DNA of 59,829 nucleotides from Bacteroidales bacterium UBA4179. Its GTDB lineage: Bacteria > Bacteroidota > Bacteroidia > Bacteroidales > Dysgonomonadaceae. The notes under the pieces were generated by a model. The model was not told the DNA's origin. It worked only from the letters and a program-made list of their open reading frames with translations, and did no database searches. Each line of letters starts with the position of its first letter. Position 1 is the stretch's first letter. A program made the translations under genes and the position numbers. The DNA lies in the NCBI GenBank assembly GCA_002381125.1, contig DFUT01000031.1, positions 1 through 59,829 on the forward strand. Reading direction: 5' to 3'. This document shows, in pieces, positions 14,761 through 23,390 of the stretch.

Positions 14761-16323
14761 ATGAGCAGTCAACTCGAAAAAATAAAAGAACTGATAGAAT
14801 TACGAGAAAAAGCTCGTTTAGGTGGCGGAGAAAAAAGAATAGAATCTCAACACCTAAAAGGAAAATATACGGCCCGCGAACGCATTGCCATGCTTTTGGA
14901 TGAAGGGAGTTTCGAAGAATTCGACATGTTTGTGGAACATCGTTGCCACAACTTTGGAATGGAAAATAAAAAATTCCTTGGCGATGGCGTTGTGACCGGA
15001 TACGGAACCATTGATGGCCGGCTTGTATATGTTTATGCGCAAGACTTCACGGTTTTTGGAGGTTCGCTTTCCGAAATGCACGCAATGAAAATATGCAAAA
15101 TCATGGATCAAGCCATGAAAATGGGCGCACCGCTTATCGGTATCAACGACTCGGGAGGCGCTCGTATCCAAGAAGGAATCAATGCATTGGCAGGATATGC
15201 CGAAATTTTTCAACGCAACATTTTGGCATCCGGTGTAATACCTCAGATCTCGGCCATTTTCGGCCCATGCGCCGGAGGTGCCGTTTATTCTCCTGCCTTA
15301 ACCGATTTCATCATTATGACGGAAGGAACATCGTACATGTTTCTTACCGGACCCAAAGTAGTAAAAACGGTTACCGGAGAAGATGTCACGCAGGAACAAT
15401 TGGGAGGAGCATCGGTACACTCGTCAAAATCGGGAGTAGCACAATTTGCCGTACCGACAGAAGAAGAAGGCATGAATCTTATTCGCAAACTCCTTAGTTT
15501 TCTTCCCCAGAACAATCTTGAAGACCCTCCCATATTCCCCAACGATGATCCCATAGACAGACTTGAAGACAGCTTAAACGAAATTATACCCGAAAGCCCC
15601 AATAAACCCTACAACATGTATGAAGTAATCGGCGCCATCATCGATAAAGGCGAATTTCTCGAGGTGCATGCCGATTACGCAAGAAACATTATCGTGGGAT
15701 TTGCTCGTTTTAACGGACAAACGGTCGGTATCGTGGCCAATCAGCCAAAATATCTGGCAGGTGTGCTCGATATCAATGCATCGCGTAAAGGGGCACGCTT
15801 TGTTCGTTTTTGCGACGCTTTCAATATTCCCATCGTTTCGCTGGTCGATGTTCCCGGATTCCTCCCAGGCACAGGACAAGAATACGGCGGCGTAATTACA
15901 CATGGAGCCAAGTTGTTGTATGCTTACGGAGAAGCTACCGTTCCCAAAATTACCGTCACTTTGCGAAAAGCTTACGGGGGAGCACATATCGTTATGAGTT
16001 GTAAACAACTTCGTGGCGATATCAACTATGCTTGGCCAAGTGCCGAAATAGCCGTTATGGGTGCCGAAGGTGCAATAGAAGTGCTTTACAGTAAAGAAAT
16101 TGCAGCAGAAAAAGATCCCGAAAAGAGAGCAGCCATCATAGAAGAAAAAAAGAACGAGTACAACAGATTGTTTACCAATCCGTATAACGCCGCGCGTTAT
16201 GGTTATATCGACGATATTATCGAACCGCGAAATACGCGCTTCCGCATCATTCGTGCTTTACAACAACTTCAAACCAAAAAACTGGTGAATCCTCCCAAAA
16301 AACATGACAATTTGCCTTTATAA
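14761..16323 (+). CDS. mmdA: Methylmalonyl-CoA decarboxylase alpha subunit (carboxyltransferase)
   Basis: 520 residues of the biotin-dependent acyl-CoA carboxyltransferase family with paired crotonase-fold halves. Motifs include 'FTVFGGSLSEMHA', 'GINDSGGARIQEGINALAGY', 'FGPCAGGAVYSPALTDF' and, in the C-terminal half, 'VPGFLPGTGQEYGGVITHGAKLL'. It moves the carboxyl group of methylmalonyl-CoA to biotin on the carrier protein. Context (epimerase upstream; biotin carrier and membrane beta subunits downstream) favours the sodium-pumping decarboxylase over a cytosolic propionyl-CoA carboxylase. Confidence 0.93.
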   Translation: MSSQLEKIKELIELREKARLGGGEKRIESQHLKGKYTARERIAMLLDEGSFEEFDMFVEHRCHNFGMENKKFLGDGVVTGYGTIDGRLVYVYAQDFTVFGGSLSEMHAMKICKIMDQAMKMGAPLIGINDSGGARIQEGINALAGYAEIFQRNILASGVIPQISAIFGPCAGGAVYSPALTDFIIMTEGTSYMFLTGPKVVKTVTGEDVTQEQLGGASVHSSKSGVAQFAVPTEEEGMNLIRKLLSFLPQNNLEDPPIFPNDDPIDRLEDSLNEIIPESPNKPYNMYEVIGAIIDKGEFLEVHADYARNIIVGFARFNGQTVGIVANQPKYLAGVLDINASRKGARFVRFCDAFNIPIVSLVDVPGFLPGTGQEYGGVITHGAKLLYAYGEATVPKITVTLRKAYGGAHIVMSCKQLRGDINYAWPSAEIAVMGAEGAIEVLYSKEIAAEKDPEKRAAIIEEKKNEYNRLFTNPYNAARYGYIDDIIEPRNTRFRIIRALQQLQTKKLVNPPKKHDNLPL

Positions 16324-16333
16324 ATAAGTGGAA

Positions 16334-17248
16334 ATGATGACAAAAGTAAAACAAATAGGATTCGTGGTCCTTGCCATAACCCTGCTTTTGGGCAGCTGTT
16401 CAAAAAAGAAAAATAATTCATCATGGGTTATCAATGAAGTGTTGATCAACAATAAAACCAACATGATAGACGAATACGGTGAACGCAACGGATGGATTGA
16501 AATTTACAACAACACAGCCAAAACACAGGATCTGGGAGGAATGTATCTAACAACCGATAAGAACAATCCTAAAATGTATCCGATTCCCTTGGGAGACGTG
16601 AGAACCCAAATAAAGCCTTATCAACACGCTTTATTCTGGGCCGACGACAAACCTTTTCACGGGAATTTTCATACCAACTTCAAACTAGATACAATTGGCG
16701 AAAATTACATCGCATTGTATGAAGCCGACGGGAAAACCCTTGTTGACGAAATTGTTGTTCCGGCAGGAATACCGGCCGATAAAACTTTTGGGTATCCCGT
16801 GGATGGAATTAAATATGATGAAGAGGGGAATTTGACAGCAACAATCCTGGAAAGAGTTACCCCCGGAAGCAACAATAAGATCATTGCGGAAAATCCTAAA
16901 ATAATTGATCTAAAACAAAACGATCCATGGGGAATCATGATTACGATTACCTCTATGCTGGTGGTATTTATCGGGTTAATTCTGCTTTATCTGGTTTTTA
17001 ATTTCACAGGCAATTTATCGAAAAATATAACGCAAAAGAGAGTAGCCAAAAGTGGGAAGTTGTCTGCAGCCAGAAGCGAATCCCAATTGTCGGGCGAAGT
17101 ATTGGCAGCCATATCGGCAGCAATCCTCGAATTAAAGGAAGAGCAACACGATATGGAAAATACCGTTTTAACGATACAGCAAGTCAAAAGGCATTATTCT
17201 CCCTGGAGTTCGAAAATATACACATTACGTCAACTTCCTCGTAAATAG
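16334..17248 (+). CDS. Lipoprotein with lamin-tail domain fused to an OadG-like gamma subunit
   Basis: About 304 residues. The N-terminus is a lipoprotein signal peptide ending in the lipobox LLLGSC. It is followed by an extracytoplasmic domain of about 130 residues resembling a lamin-tail domain (VINEVLINNKTN, 'GWIEIYNNTAKTQDLGGMYL', then a GENYIALYEADGKTLVDE segment). A single transmembrane helix follows (about residues 198-221, in 'GIMITITSMLVVFIGLIL'), with a charged tail of about 80 residues. Helix plus tail match the layout of OadG/MmdD, which anchors sodium-pump decarboxylases. The position between mmdA and the biotin carrier supports this. The outer domain is the unusual part. A GTG at 16328 is an alternative start. 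Confidence 0.75.
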   Translation: MMTKVKQIGFVVLAITLLLGSCSKKKNNSSWVINEVLINNKTNMIDEYGERNGWIEIYNNTAKTQDLGGMYLTTDKNNPKMYPIPLGDVRTQIKPYQHALFWADDKPFHGNFHTNFKLDTIGENYIALYEADGKTLVDEIVVPAGIPADKTFGYPVDGIKYDEEGNLTATILERVTPGSNNKIIAENPKIIDLKQNDPWGIMITITSMLVVFIGLILLYLVFNFTGNLSKNITQKRVAKSGKLSAARSESQLSGEVLAAISAAILELKEEQHDMENTVLTIQQVKRHYSPWSSKIYTLRQLPRK

Positions 17249-17277
17249 CAAATAACACAATCAAAAAAAATATTCCA

Positions 17278-17724
17278 ATGAAAGAATTCAATTATAAAAT
17301 CAACGGTGCACCATACAGAGTTGTTGTTCTTAACTCGGATGATTCAACGATAGAATTGGAAGTAAACGGAATACCTTACACCGTGGAGCTGGAACAAAAA
17401 ACCAAAAAACCATTGACAGGCGTAAGACGTCCAAGTCGTGAGGCAGCTCCGGCACCCACTCCAACAAGCACTTCTACCCCATTGGTAACCAAGCCGGCGA
17501 CTTCATCCGAAAAGACCGTTATTCAATCTCCTCTGCCGGGAATCATCATCGATATTAAATGCAAAGAGGGAGACGTCGTAAAAAAAGGTCAGACCTTGTT
17601 GATTCTCGAAGCAATGAAAATGGAGAACAATATCCTTGCAAGCACCAATGGAACAGTAAAACAGATATTGGTGAACAAGGGCGATACCGTTCTCGAAGGT
17701 GCCGACTTGGTAGTAATCGAATAA
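17278..17724 (+). CDS. mmdC: Biotin carboxyl carrier subunit of methylmalonyl-CoA decarboxylase
   Basis: 148 residues: an N-terminal beta-rich segment of about 45 residues, a Pro/Ala/Thr-rich flexible linker (residues 52-78) and a C-terminal biotinyl domain. The biotinylation motif is LILEAMKMEN with K114 as the attachment lysine. The swinging domain accepts CO2 from MmdA and presents it to the membrane beta subunit, which releases it while exporting Na+. Located 29 bp after the gamma-like gene and 12 bp before the first beta gene. Confidence 0.92.
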   Translation: MKEFNYKINGAPYRVVVLNSDDSTIELEVNGIPYTVELEQKTKKPLTGVRRPSREAAPAPTPTSTSTPLVTKPATSSEKTVIQSPLPGIIIDIKCKEGDVVKKGQTLLILEAMKMENNILASTNGTVKQILVNKGDTVLEGADLVVIE

Positions 17725-17736
17725 AAACCGACCGTA

Positions 17737-18894
17737 ATGAATACATTATTATCGTTAGGAGACAATTTACAGACGTTGTGGGAATTTACCGGTTTTGCAA
17801 ATGCCGAATTGGGGCATATTATCATGATTCTGGTAGGATTATTGTTCATTTTCCTGGCTATCAAATTTGAATTTGAGCCACTTCTCTTGATCCCAATCGG
17901 TTTCGGTATACTCGTCGGAAATATACCCTTCAACGAAATAGCCAACTTGAAAGTCGGCATATACGAAGAGGGATCGGTATTGAACATCCTTTATCAGGGA
18001 GTGATAGAAGGATGGTACCCGCCCCTCATTTTTTTGGGTATAGGGGCAATGACCGACTTCTCGGCACTGATTGCCAACCCCAAACTTATTTTGATAGGCG
18101 CAGCCTGTCAATTCGGCATATTCGGAGCCTATATTATTGCACTTAGATTGGGTTTCGAGCCCAATCAGGCAGGAGCTATAGGAATTATCGGGGGAGCCGA
18201 TGGCCCGACAGCCATTTTCCTCTCTTCGAGACTTGCACCCAATTTAATGGGAGCTATAGCCGTATCCGCTTATTCGTACATGGCATTGATACCAATAATA
18301 CAGCCTCCCTTCATGCGCCTGTTAACGACCAAAAAGGAACGCGTTATCCGCATGAAAGCTCCACGCATGGTCTCACAAACCGAAAAAATCATGTTCCCCA
18401 TAGTAGGACTATTGCTTACCGCTTTCCTGGTCCCTTCGGGACTTCCATTGTTGGGAATGTTGTTCTTTGGCAATCTGCTTAAAGAATCGGGTGTAACTCG
18501 TCGTTTGGCCGAAACCGCACGTGGTCCGCTCATCGACATCGTCACCATTCTTTTGGGATTGACCGTGGGCGCATCTACTCAAGCTACCACATTTTTAACG
18601 GCACAATCCGTTAAAGTATTTATTATTGGAGCACTATCTTTTATTATTGCAACCGTTGCCGGGATTCTTTTTGTCAAGTTTTTCAATTTGTTCCTAAAAA
18701 AAGGCAACAAAATCAATCCGCTTATCGGCAATGCCGGCGTTTCGGCTGTTCCACATTCAGCCCGAATGTCCCAGGTAGTGGGGTTGGAATACGATCCCGG
18801 CAACTACCTGCTTATGCACGCGATGGGGCCCAATGTAGCCGGAGTGATCGGATCGGCTGTGGCTGCCGGTATCATGCTTGGTTTTTTGGGTTAA
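17737..18894 (+). CDS. mmdB: Sodium-translocating decarboxylase beta subunit, copy 1
   Basis: 385 residues, about ten transmembrane segments. This is the membrane subunit that decarboxylates carboxybiotin and pumps Na+. The buried aspartate motif is IGGADGPTAI, and the later functional cluster 'NPLIGNAGVSAVPHSARM' keeps the Asn, Gly, Ser and Arg positions known to matter in OadB. The C-terminus LLMHAMGPNVAGVIG is close to canonical OadB/MmdB. It directly follows the biotin carrier and is likely the principal decarboxylase beta subunit. Confidence 0.93.
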   Translation: MNTLLSLGDNLQTLWEFTGFANAELGHIIMILVGLLFIFLAIKFEFEPLLLIPIGFGILVGNIPFNEIANLKVGIYEEGSVLNILYQGVIEGWYPPLIFLGIGAMTDFSALIANPKLILIGAACQFGIFGAYIIALRLGFEPNQAGAIGIIGGADGPTAIFLSSRLAPNLMGAIAVSAYSYMALIPIIQPPFMRLLTTKKERVIRMKAPRMVSQTEKIMFPIVGLLLTAFLVPSGLPLLGMLFFGNLLKESGVTRRLAETARGPLIDIVTILLGLTVGASTQATTFLTAQSVKVFIIGALSFIIATVAGILFVKFFNLFLKKGNKINPLIGNAGVSAVPHSARMSQVVGLEYDPGNYLLMHAMGPNVAGVIGSAVAAGIMLGFLG

Positions 18895-18970
18895 TGTAAC
18901 TGTGAAATAAAAAACAAATTTAGGAAATGACCAACTCAAAAATATTTCCCTATTACATGGAGAAATTGTT

Positions 18971-20128
18971 ATGGGATTAGAGCAATTATTGCCTGCGATT
19001 GCGACGATGACATGGCAAGACCTGGTTATGATCGCCATCGGGCTCATTCTTATTTATCTGGCAATTGCCAAAAATTATGAACCTACCTTATTGCTTCCAA
19101 TTGGATTTGGAGCCATCTTGGTAAATATCCCCTTCTCATCGGCAATTACACAAATCGATCCTGCTACGGGACAAGCTGTCGAAGGGGTATTGAATACATT
19201 TTTCAATGCGGGAATAATTACGGAGATTTTTCCGCTGCTGATATTTATTGCGATTGGCGCAATGATCGATTTTTCGCCATTGTTCCGCAACCCGTCGTTA
19301 TTGTTGTTTGGGGCTGCAGCCCAGTTTGGAATTTTTATGACCATGATATTTGCTTCTCTGCTGGGTTTTGATTTGAGAGAAGCCGCTTCCATTGGAATTA
19401 TCGGTGCAGCCGATGGTCCAACCTCCATTGTAGTTGCCTCGCGCTTTGCACCTAATTTGCTTGGCCCCATTTCCGTGGCAGCCTATTCCTATATGGCGCT
19501 GGTGCCCATTATTCAACCTCCGGTAATACGCTTATTGACGACAAAAAAAGAACGATTGATCCGGATGTCCACAGCCGACAATTACAACAAGAAGATATCG
19601 AAAAAAGCATTGATTGCCTTTCCTATTGTTGTAACCATCGTAGCCGGAATCATCGCCCCTTCTTCACTTGCCCTGATCGGATTTTTGATGTTCGGAAATC
19701 TGATACGCGAATGCGGAGTGCTGAACAAGTTATCGTTGGCAGCTCAAAACGAATTGGCAAGTCTGGTAACCCTGCTGCTGGGTATTACCATTGCCAGTAC
19801 CATGACAGCCGATCGCTTTATTCGGGTGGATACGCTCATCATTATAGCCTTAGGATTATTTGCTTTTGTTTTTGACACCTTTGGCGGCGTGATTTTTGCA
19901 AAATTTATGAATCTGTTTCGCAAAGAAGGAAATAAAATCAATCCGATGATCGGAGCATGCGGAATATCGGCATTCCCAATGTCGGCTCGCGTAATTCATC
20001 AGATGGGACAGAAAGAAGACCCGTTCAATTACCTGCTCATGCCGGCTATCAGTGCAAATGTAGGGGGTCAAATCGGCTCCGTCGTAGCCGGCGGTATTAT
20101 CTTAACATTGGTTCCATTATTTGCATAA
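18971..20128 (+). CDS. Sodium-translocating decarboxylase beta subunit, copy 2 (paralogue)
   Basis: Also 385 residues and clearly homologous to the preceding gene throughout: GIIGAADGPTSIV with the key Asp, 'AYSYMALVPIIQPP', and 'NPMIGACGISAFPMSARV' with Asn, Gly, Ser and Arg retained. It differs consistently elsewhere. The usual LLMHAMGPN segment reads LLMPAISAN, and it has its own N-terminus (MGLEQLLPAIATMTWQDL). It therefore looks like an active, diverged paralogue and not a decaying copy. It lies 76 bp after copy 1 and 12 bp before a small OadG-like gene, so the second pair may form a separate membrane module sharing MmdA and the biotin carrier. Confidence 0.88.
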   Translation: MGLEQLLPAIATMTWQDLVMIAIGLILIYLAIAKNYEPTLLLPIGFGAILVNIPFSSAITQIDPATGQAVEGVLNTFFNAGIITEIFPLLIFIAIGAMIDFSPLFRNPSLLLFGAAAQFGIFMTMIFASLLGFDLREAASIGIIGAADGPTSIVVASRFAPNLLGPISVAAYSYMALVPIIQPPVIRLLTTKKERLIRMSTADNYNKKISKKALIAFPIVVTIVAGIIAPSSLALIGFLMFGNLIRECGVLNKLSLAAQNELASLVTLLLGITIASTMTADRFIRVDTLIIIALGLFAFVFDTFGGVIFAKFMNLFRKEGNKINPMIGACGISAFPMSARVIHQMGQKEDPFNYLLMPAISANVGGQIGSVVAGGIILTLVPLFA

Positions 20129-20140
20129 AAATAAAACAGC

Positions 20141-20323
20141 ATGGCACAAACACTAGAAAAAACATTGCAAATTGCAGGTATAGGAATAATTGGTGTGTTC
20201 GTTTTCATGACACTCTTTTATCTGCTGATTCTTGCAATCGATAAAATTTTCCCTTACAAGGAAGAAGCAAATGCAAAAGAGAATTCAGTCAAAGAAAGCA
20301 CACAAAACAAAACCCAAACATAA
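20141..20323 (+). CDS. OadG-like small membrane subunit, 60 residues
   Basis: A 60-residue protein with one transmembrane helix (about residues 12-34, in 'GIGIIGVFVFMTLFYLLIL') and a short charged Lys/Glu/Asn-rich tail. Size, topology and position right after a beta subunit fit the small OadG-related subunits of sodium-pump decarboxylases. Sequence alone would not prove it. Last gene before the terminator at 20353-20401. Confidence 0.7.
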   Translation: MAQTLEKTLQIAGIGIIGVFVFMTLFYLLILAIDKIFPYKEEANAKENSVKESTQNKTQT

Positions 20324-20352
20324 GGATAGGAAAAAAATTACCCACAAAACCT

Positions 20353-20401
20353 AAAACCAAAAAAGCGGGATAAAATGAACAAGTTTCGCTTTTTTGGTTT
20401 T
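20353..20401. terminator. Bidirectional terminator between the methylmalonyl operon and nadK
   Basis: A perfect 15-bp stem (AAAACCAAAAAAGCG at 20353-20367 with its complement at 20387-20401) around a 19-nt loop. A-tract on one side and T-tract on the other allow termination in both directions. The two operons converge here, and nadK stops at 20402. Confidence 0.75.
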
Positions 20402-21286
20402 TTATTTTCTAAGATCCGTACCCCACATCAACTTATCGCGAAGTGTTTTAAAAAAAGTATGGTCGATACGTTTTACGATTTTTTGAGTATATGCTGCTTT
20501 ATAAACTTCAATAGACGTGTGCTCGTCAAATATTTGCGAATGCCCATCGAGCGATACCAAATAATGCTTGCTCCGACTTTCCACCTTCAATAAAATACGA
20601 CTATCGTCACCAACTACCAATGGTCTTGCAGTAAGACTGTGAGGTGCAATTGCAGCCAAAATAAAACTGGGCGAAGTGGGCACCAAAATAGGGCCGCCAA
20701 TACTGAGCGAATAAGCCGTGGAACCTGTAGGAGTGGCGATTACCAACCCATCAGCTTGGTACGACGTCAAATATTCACCATTGATATAAGCATGAATAGA
20801 AAGCATGGAAGCGGTATCCTGTTTCAGTATAGCCACTTCATTCAAAGCACAGACATTATCGAAAGGATTAGGATCTTCTTTTGTGTCGATTTCCAGTAAA
20901 GTACGTTCTTCGATTCGGTATTTTTTCTCCACGATTTCCGGTAAAATATCATCCAATTCATGGTAGTTGACACCGGTGAGAAATCCCAATCTCCCCGTAT
21001 TGATTCCCAAAATAGGTATTCCTCTGTCACCAATTGCCGAAGCCGTACGCAAAAAAGTACCATCGCCTCCCACACTCATTGCCATATCTAGCGGCGGTAT
21101 CACATCAAAAAGTATACATAGGGGACGTATTTTATCCTGTATATCGGGCGAAAAAGAATAAAAAAGTTTATCAGGCAAATAAAGATCGATAGGGTATTTT
21201 TTTATAGCCTCACATACGGAAAATATGTATTTTTCAAATTGAGGATTCCTATCGGGAGAAATGTTGCCAAACACCGCTATTCTCAT
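20402..21286 (-). CDS. nadK: NAD kinase
   Basis: 294 residues. It phosphorylates NAD to NADP. The hallmark GGDGTFLRTA is present, followed by 'GINTGRLGFLTG', the 'ALNEVAI' segment and 'YQADGLVIATPTGSTAYSLSIGGPIL', all in family order. Cytoplasmic and housekeeping. Transcribed leftward after the small ACT-like gene (20-bp gap). Confidence 0.95.
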   Translation of the reverse strand: MRIAVFGNISPDRNPQFEKYIFSVCEAIKKYPIDLYLPDKLFYSFSPDIQDKIRPLCILFDVIPPLDMAMSVGGDGTFLRTASAIGDRGIPILGINTGRLGFLTGVNYHELDDILPEIVEKKYRIEERTLLEIDTKEDPNPFDNVCALNEVAILKQDTASMLSIHAYINGEYLTSYQADGLVIATPTGSTAYSLSIGGPILVPTSPSFILAAIAPHSLTARPLVVGDDSRILLKVESRSKHYLVSLDGHSQIFDEHTSIEVYKAAYTQKIVKRIDHTFFKTLRDKLMWGTDLRK

Positions 21287-21306
21287 ATCTTTATTTTTGA
21301 TGCGAA

Positions 21307-21684
21307 TTACATATTGAGATAAAACAACAACTCCTGCAGCCGTTCTCGCTGTATATCGTTAATTTCGCCTTCTTTCATGTAATAGTAAACAACATTGTAA
21401 TTAAAACGTTCAAAACTTCGCAACACATGAGTGAGGTCTGAAATATCCAGTTTAATGGATACGAGAACTGTTGAGCCATCCGAAACAGGCAAAACAGATA
21501 AACTCATCACATGAGCATTGTTGCTTTCAATGATTCGCGCAATTTCGGTCAGCGTGTAATCTTTCAAAGGTATCTCTAAAATTATTAAAGAATTCTCGGC
21601 CTCAGTCAAATCGGCAAATTCTTCAGGCGTAATGTGAGACGAGAACTTTTCTACTTGCTTTTTAATAAATTCTTTGGTCGACAT
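21307..21684 (-). CDS. ACT-like protein; appears to be a CBS-less form of the usual nadK neighbour
   Basis: 125 residues. The C-terminal ~95 ('LIILEIPLKDYTLTEIARII', 'LVSIKLDISDLTHVLRSFER') resemble the ACT-like tail of the CBS-domain protein that I recall lying between nadK and pdxJ in Bacteroides (about 220 residues there). Here no CBS pair precedes it. The ATG at 21684 is preceded by only 157 bp of AT-rich DNA before the divergent pdxJ. It probably binds a small ligand, and function is unknown. Possible -7 box CATCTTTG (minus, 21736-21729). Confidence 0.65.
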   Translation of the reverse strand: MSTKEFIKKQVEKFSSHITPEEFADLTEAENSLIILEIPLKDYTLTEIARIIESNNAHVMSLSVLPVSDGSTVLVSIKLDISDLTHVLRSFERFNYNVVYYYMKEGEINDIQRERLQELLFYLNM

Positions 21685-21841
21685 ATTTAAAAAAACGGTT
21701 TATTCGTATTACTTTTGTAGTCTAATTACAAAGATGGAAAAATTGTTAGAAACAACAAATTTTCTAAGCGTATTTTATATTTCCTTTATTTAAGATGGAC
21801 CGAATAATTTTTCAGGTGTTTATCGTGAAGGAATTAAAAAA

Positions 21842-22582
21842 ATGTATGTTATGACCAAATTAAGCGTAAATATCAACAAAATAGCCACATTACGAAATGC
21901 ACGAGGGGGCAATTTGCCAAATGTGGTACAGGCAGCTATCGACTGTCAACGTTTTGGGGCCGACGGCATCACCATTCATCCTCGTCCTGACGAAAGGCAC
22001 ATCAAACAAAAAGATGTGTTCGACTTGCAACCAAAGATTTATACGGAATTCAATATCGAAGGGAACCCGACTCCCGAATTCATTTCGTTGATAAAGAAAA
22101 TACGTCCAACACAAGTTACTTTGGTACCCGACGCCCATGACGCCATCACTTCTCATGAAGGATGGGATACTGTCACGCACGCAGATTTCCTAACCGATGT
22201 GGTAAACGAATTTCAAGCGCTGGGCATTCGCACTTCCATTTTTGTGGATCCTGACCTCGAAATGATAGAAGCGGCTTCTCAAATAGGAACCGATCGAATT
22301 GAATTGTACACGGGACCTTATGCGGAAATGTATGAAAAAGACAAAGAAAAAGCGATAGCTCCTTACATAGAAGCAGCAACGCTGGCAAAAAAACTCGGCC
22401 TCGGTGTAAATGCCGGACACGACCTGAATTTAAATAATTTGAACTATCTTTATGTTCATATTCCCTGGCTCAGTGAAGTTTCCATTGGGCATGCCCTCAT
22501 TTGCGATGCCTTATATATGGGGCTCGAAAAAACAATAAAAGCGTATAAAAATTGTTTAAAGACACCTGAAAATCAGGATTAA
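21842..22582 (+). CDS. pdxJ: Pyridoxine 5'-phosphate synthase
   Basis: 246 residues, TIM barrel. It condenses 1-deoxyxylulose-5-phosphate with aminoacetone phosphate to make pyridoxine 5'-phosphate. Recognised from LSVNINKIATLRNARGG, 'GADGITIHPRPDERHIK' with catalytic His, 'TLVPDAHDAITSHEGWD' and 'GVNAGHDLNLNNL'. The ATG at 21842 or the one at 21851 (MTKLSVN) could be used. pdxJ followed by exbB-exbD-tonB is a familiar Bacteroidales order. Confidence 0.94.
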   Translation: MYVMTKLSVNINKIATLRNARGGNLPNVVQAAIDCQRFGADGITIHPRPDERHIKQKDVFDLQPKIYTEFNIEGNPTPEFISLIKKIRPTQVTLVPDAHDAITSHEGWDTVTHADFLTDVVNEFQALGIRTSIFVDPDLEMIEAASQIGTDRIELYTGPYAEMYEKDKEKAIAPYIEAATLAKKLGLGVNAGHDLNLNNLNYLYVHIPWLSEVSIGHALICDALYMGLEKTIKAYKNCLKTPENQD

Positions 22583-22596
22583 TCCCGTTGAATTAT

Positions 22597-22604
22597 TATC
22601 TTTA
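22597..22604 (+). promoter_or_regulatory. Possible -7 box upstream of exbB
   Basis: TATCTTTA, one base off TAnnTTTG, 64 bases before the ATG at 22668. It could give the exbB-exbD-tonB genes a promoter separate from pdxJ. Confidence 0.35.
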
Positions 22605-22667
22605 CATAACATAACTGATAGACAAAATCGCAATAACAAACTTAACATCGTAAAAGTGATTATCGGA

Positions 22668-23378
22668 ATGAATCTGTTACAAATACCAACAGTAGCAAAC
22701 GACACTCTCCAACAAATGGCACAACAAGTGACCACAACCGTTGGAACCCCGGAAACAACAATCAATGCTTTTGATCTCGCCATTAAAGGGGGATGGCTTA
22801 TGATTGTACTTTTCGTCATGCTGCTTCTTTCCATTTACGTGTTGATTGAAAGAATCTTGGTAATCCGTAGCGCGGGAAAAGAGGATGACTCGTTTATGAA
22901 CCGCATCAAGGATTATATTCACGAAGGGAAAATTGAATCGGCATTGGCACTTTGTCGAAAAACCGATACACCTGCCGCAAGAATGGTAGAAAAAGGCATT
23001 ACCCGCCTAGGACGCCCCATGAGCGATATTACAGAAGCAATAGAGAACGTGGGCAACATAGAGATTGCCAAGCTTGAAAAAGGATTGCCCATTTTAGCCA
23101 CTACAGCTGCCGGCGCACCTATGATTGGATTTCTCGGGACGGTTACCGGCATGGTTAAAGCTTTTATGAGTATGGCAAACGCAGGTGTTAACGTCGATGT
23201 AAACATATTGTCAACAGGTATTTATGAAGCGTTAATCACAACCGTAGGCGGTCTTATCGTCGGTATCATTGCGCTGTTTGCATACAACTACCTTACCACA
23301 CAAATAAAAGGAATTGTAAACAGAATGGAAATGCGCATAATGGAATTCATGGATATTTTGAATGAACCGGCAATTTAA
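22668..23378 (+). CDS. exbB: MotA/TolQ/ExbB proton-channel protein
   Basis: About 236 residues with three transmembrane segments: one at about 35-60, and two near the C-terminus in 'ILATTAAGAPMIGFLGTVTG' and 'TTVGGLIVGIIALFAYN'. With ExbD it forms the inner-membrane channel that couples proton motive force to the TonB-like protein encoded downstream. A Thr-rich N-terminal extension (residues 5-30) precedes the first helix. The frame's GTG at 22656 is upstream, and the ATG at 22668 is preferred. Confidence 0.9.
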   Translation: MNLLQIPTVANDTLQQMAQQVTTTVGTPETTINAFDLAIKGGWLMIVLFVMLLLSIYVLIERILVIRSAGKEDDSFMNRIKDYIHEGKIESALALCRKTDTPAARMVEKGITRLGRPMSDITEAIENVGNIEIAKLEKGLPILATTAAGAPMIGFLGTVTGMVKAFMSMANAGVNVDVNILSTGIYEALITTVGGLIVGIIALFAYNYLTTQIKGIVNRMEMRIMEFMDILNEPAI

Positions 23379-23390
23379 GGGAGTATTAAA

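Noticed and set aside
18971..20128. Second beta subunit as a decaying duplicate
   Set aside because: The frame is intact, length equals copy 1, and all functionally important positions are retained. The differences look like divergence, not decay.
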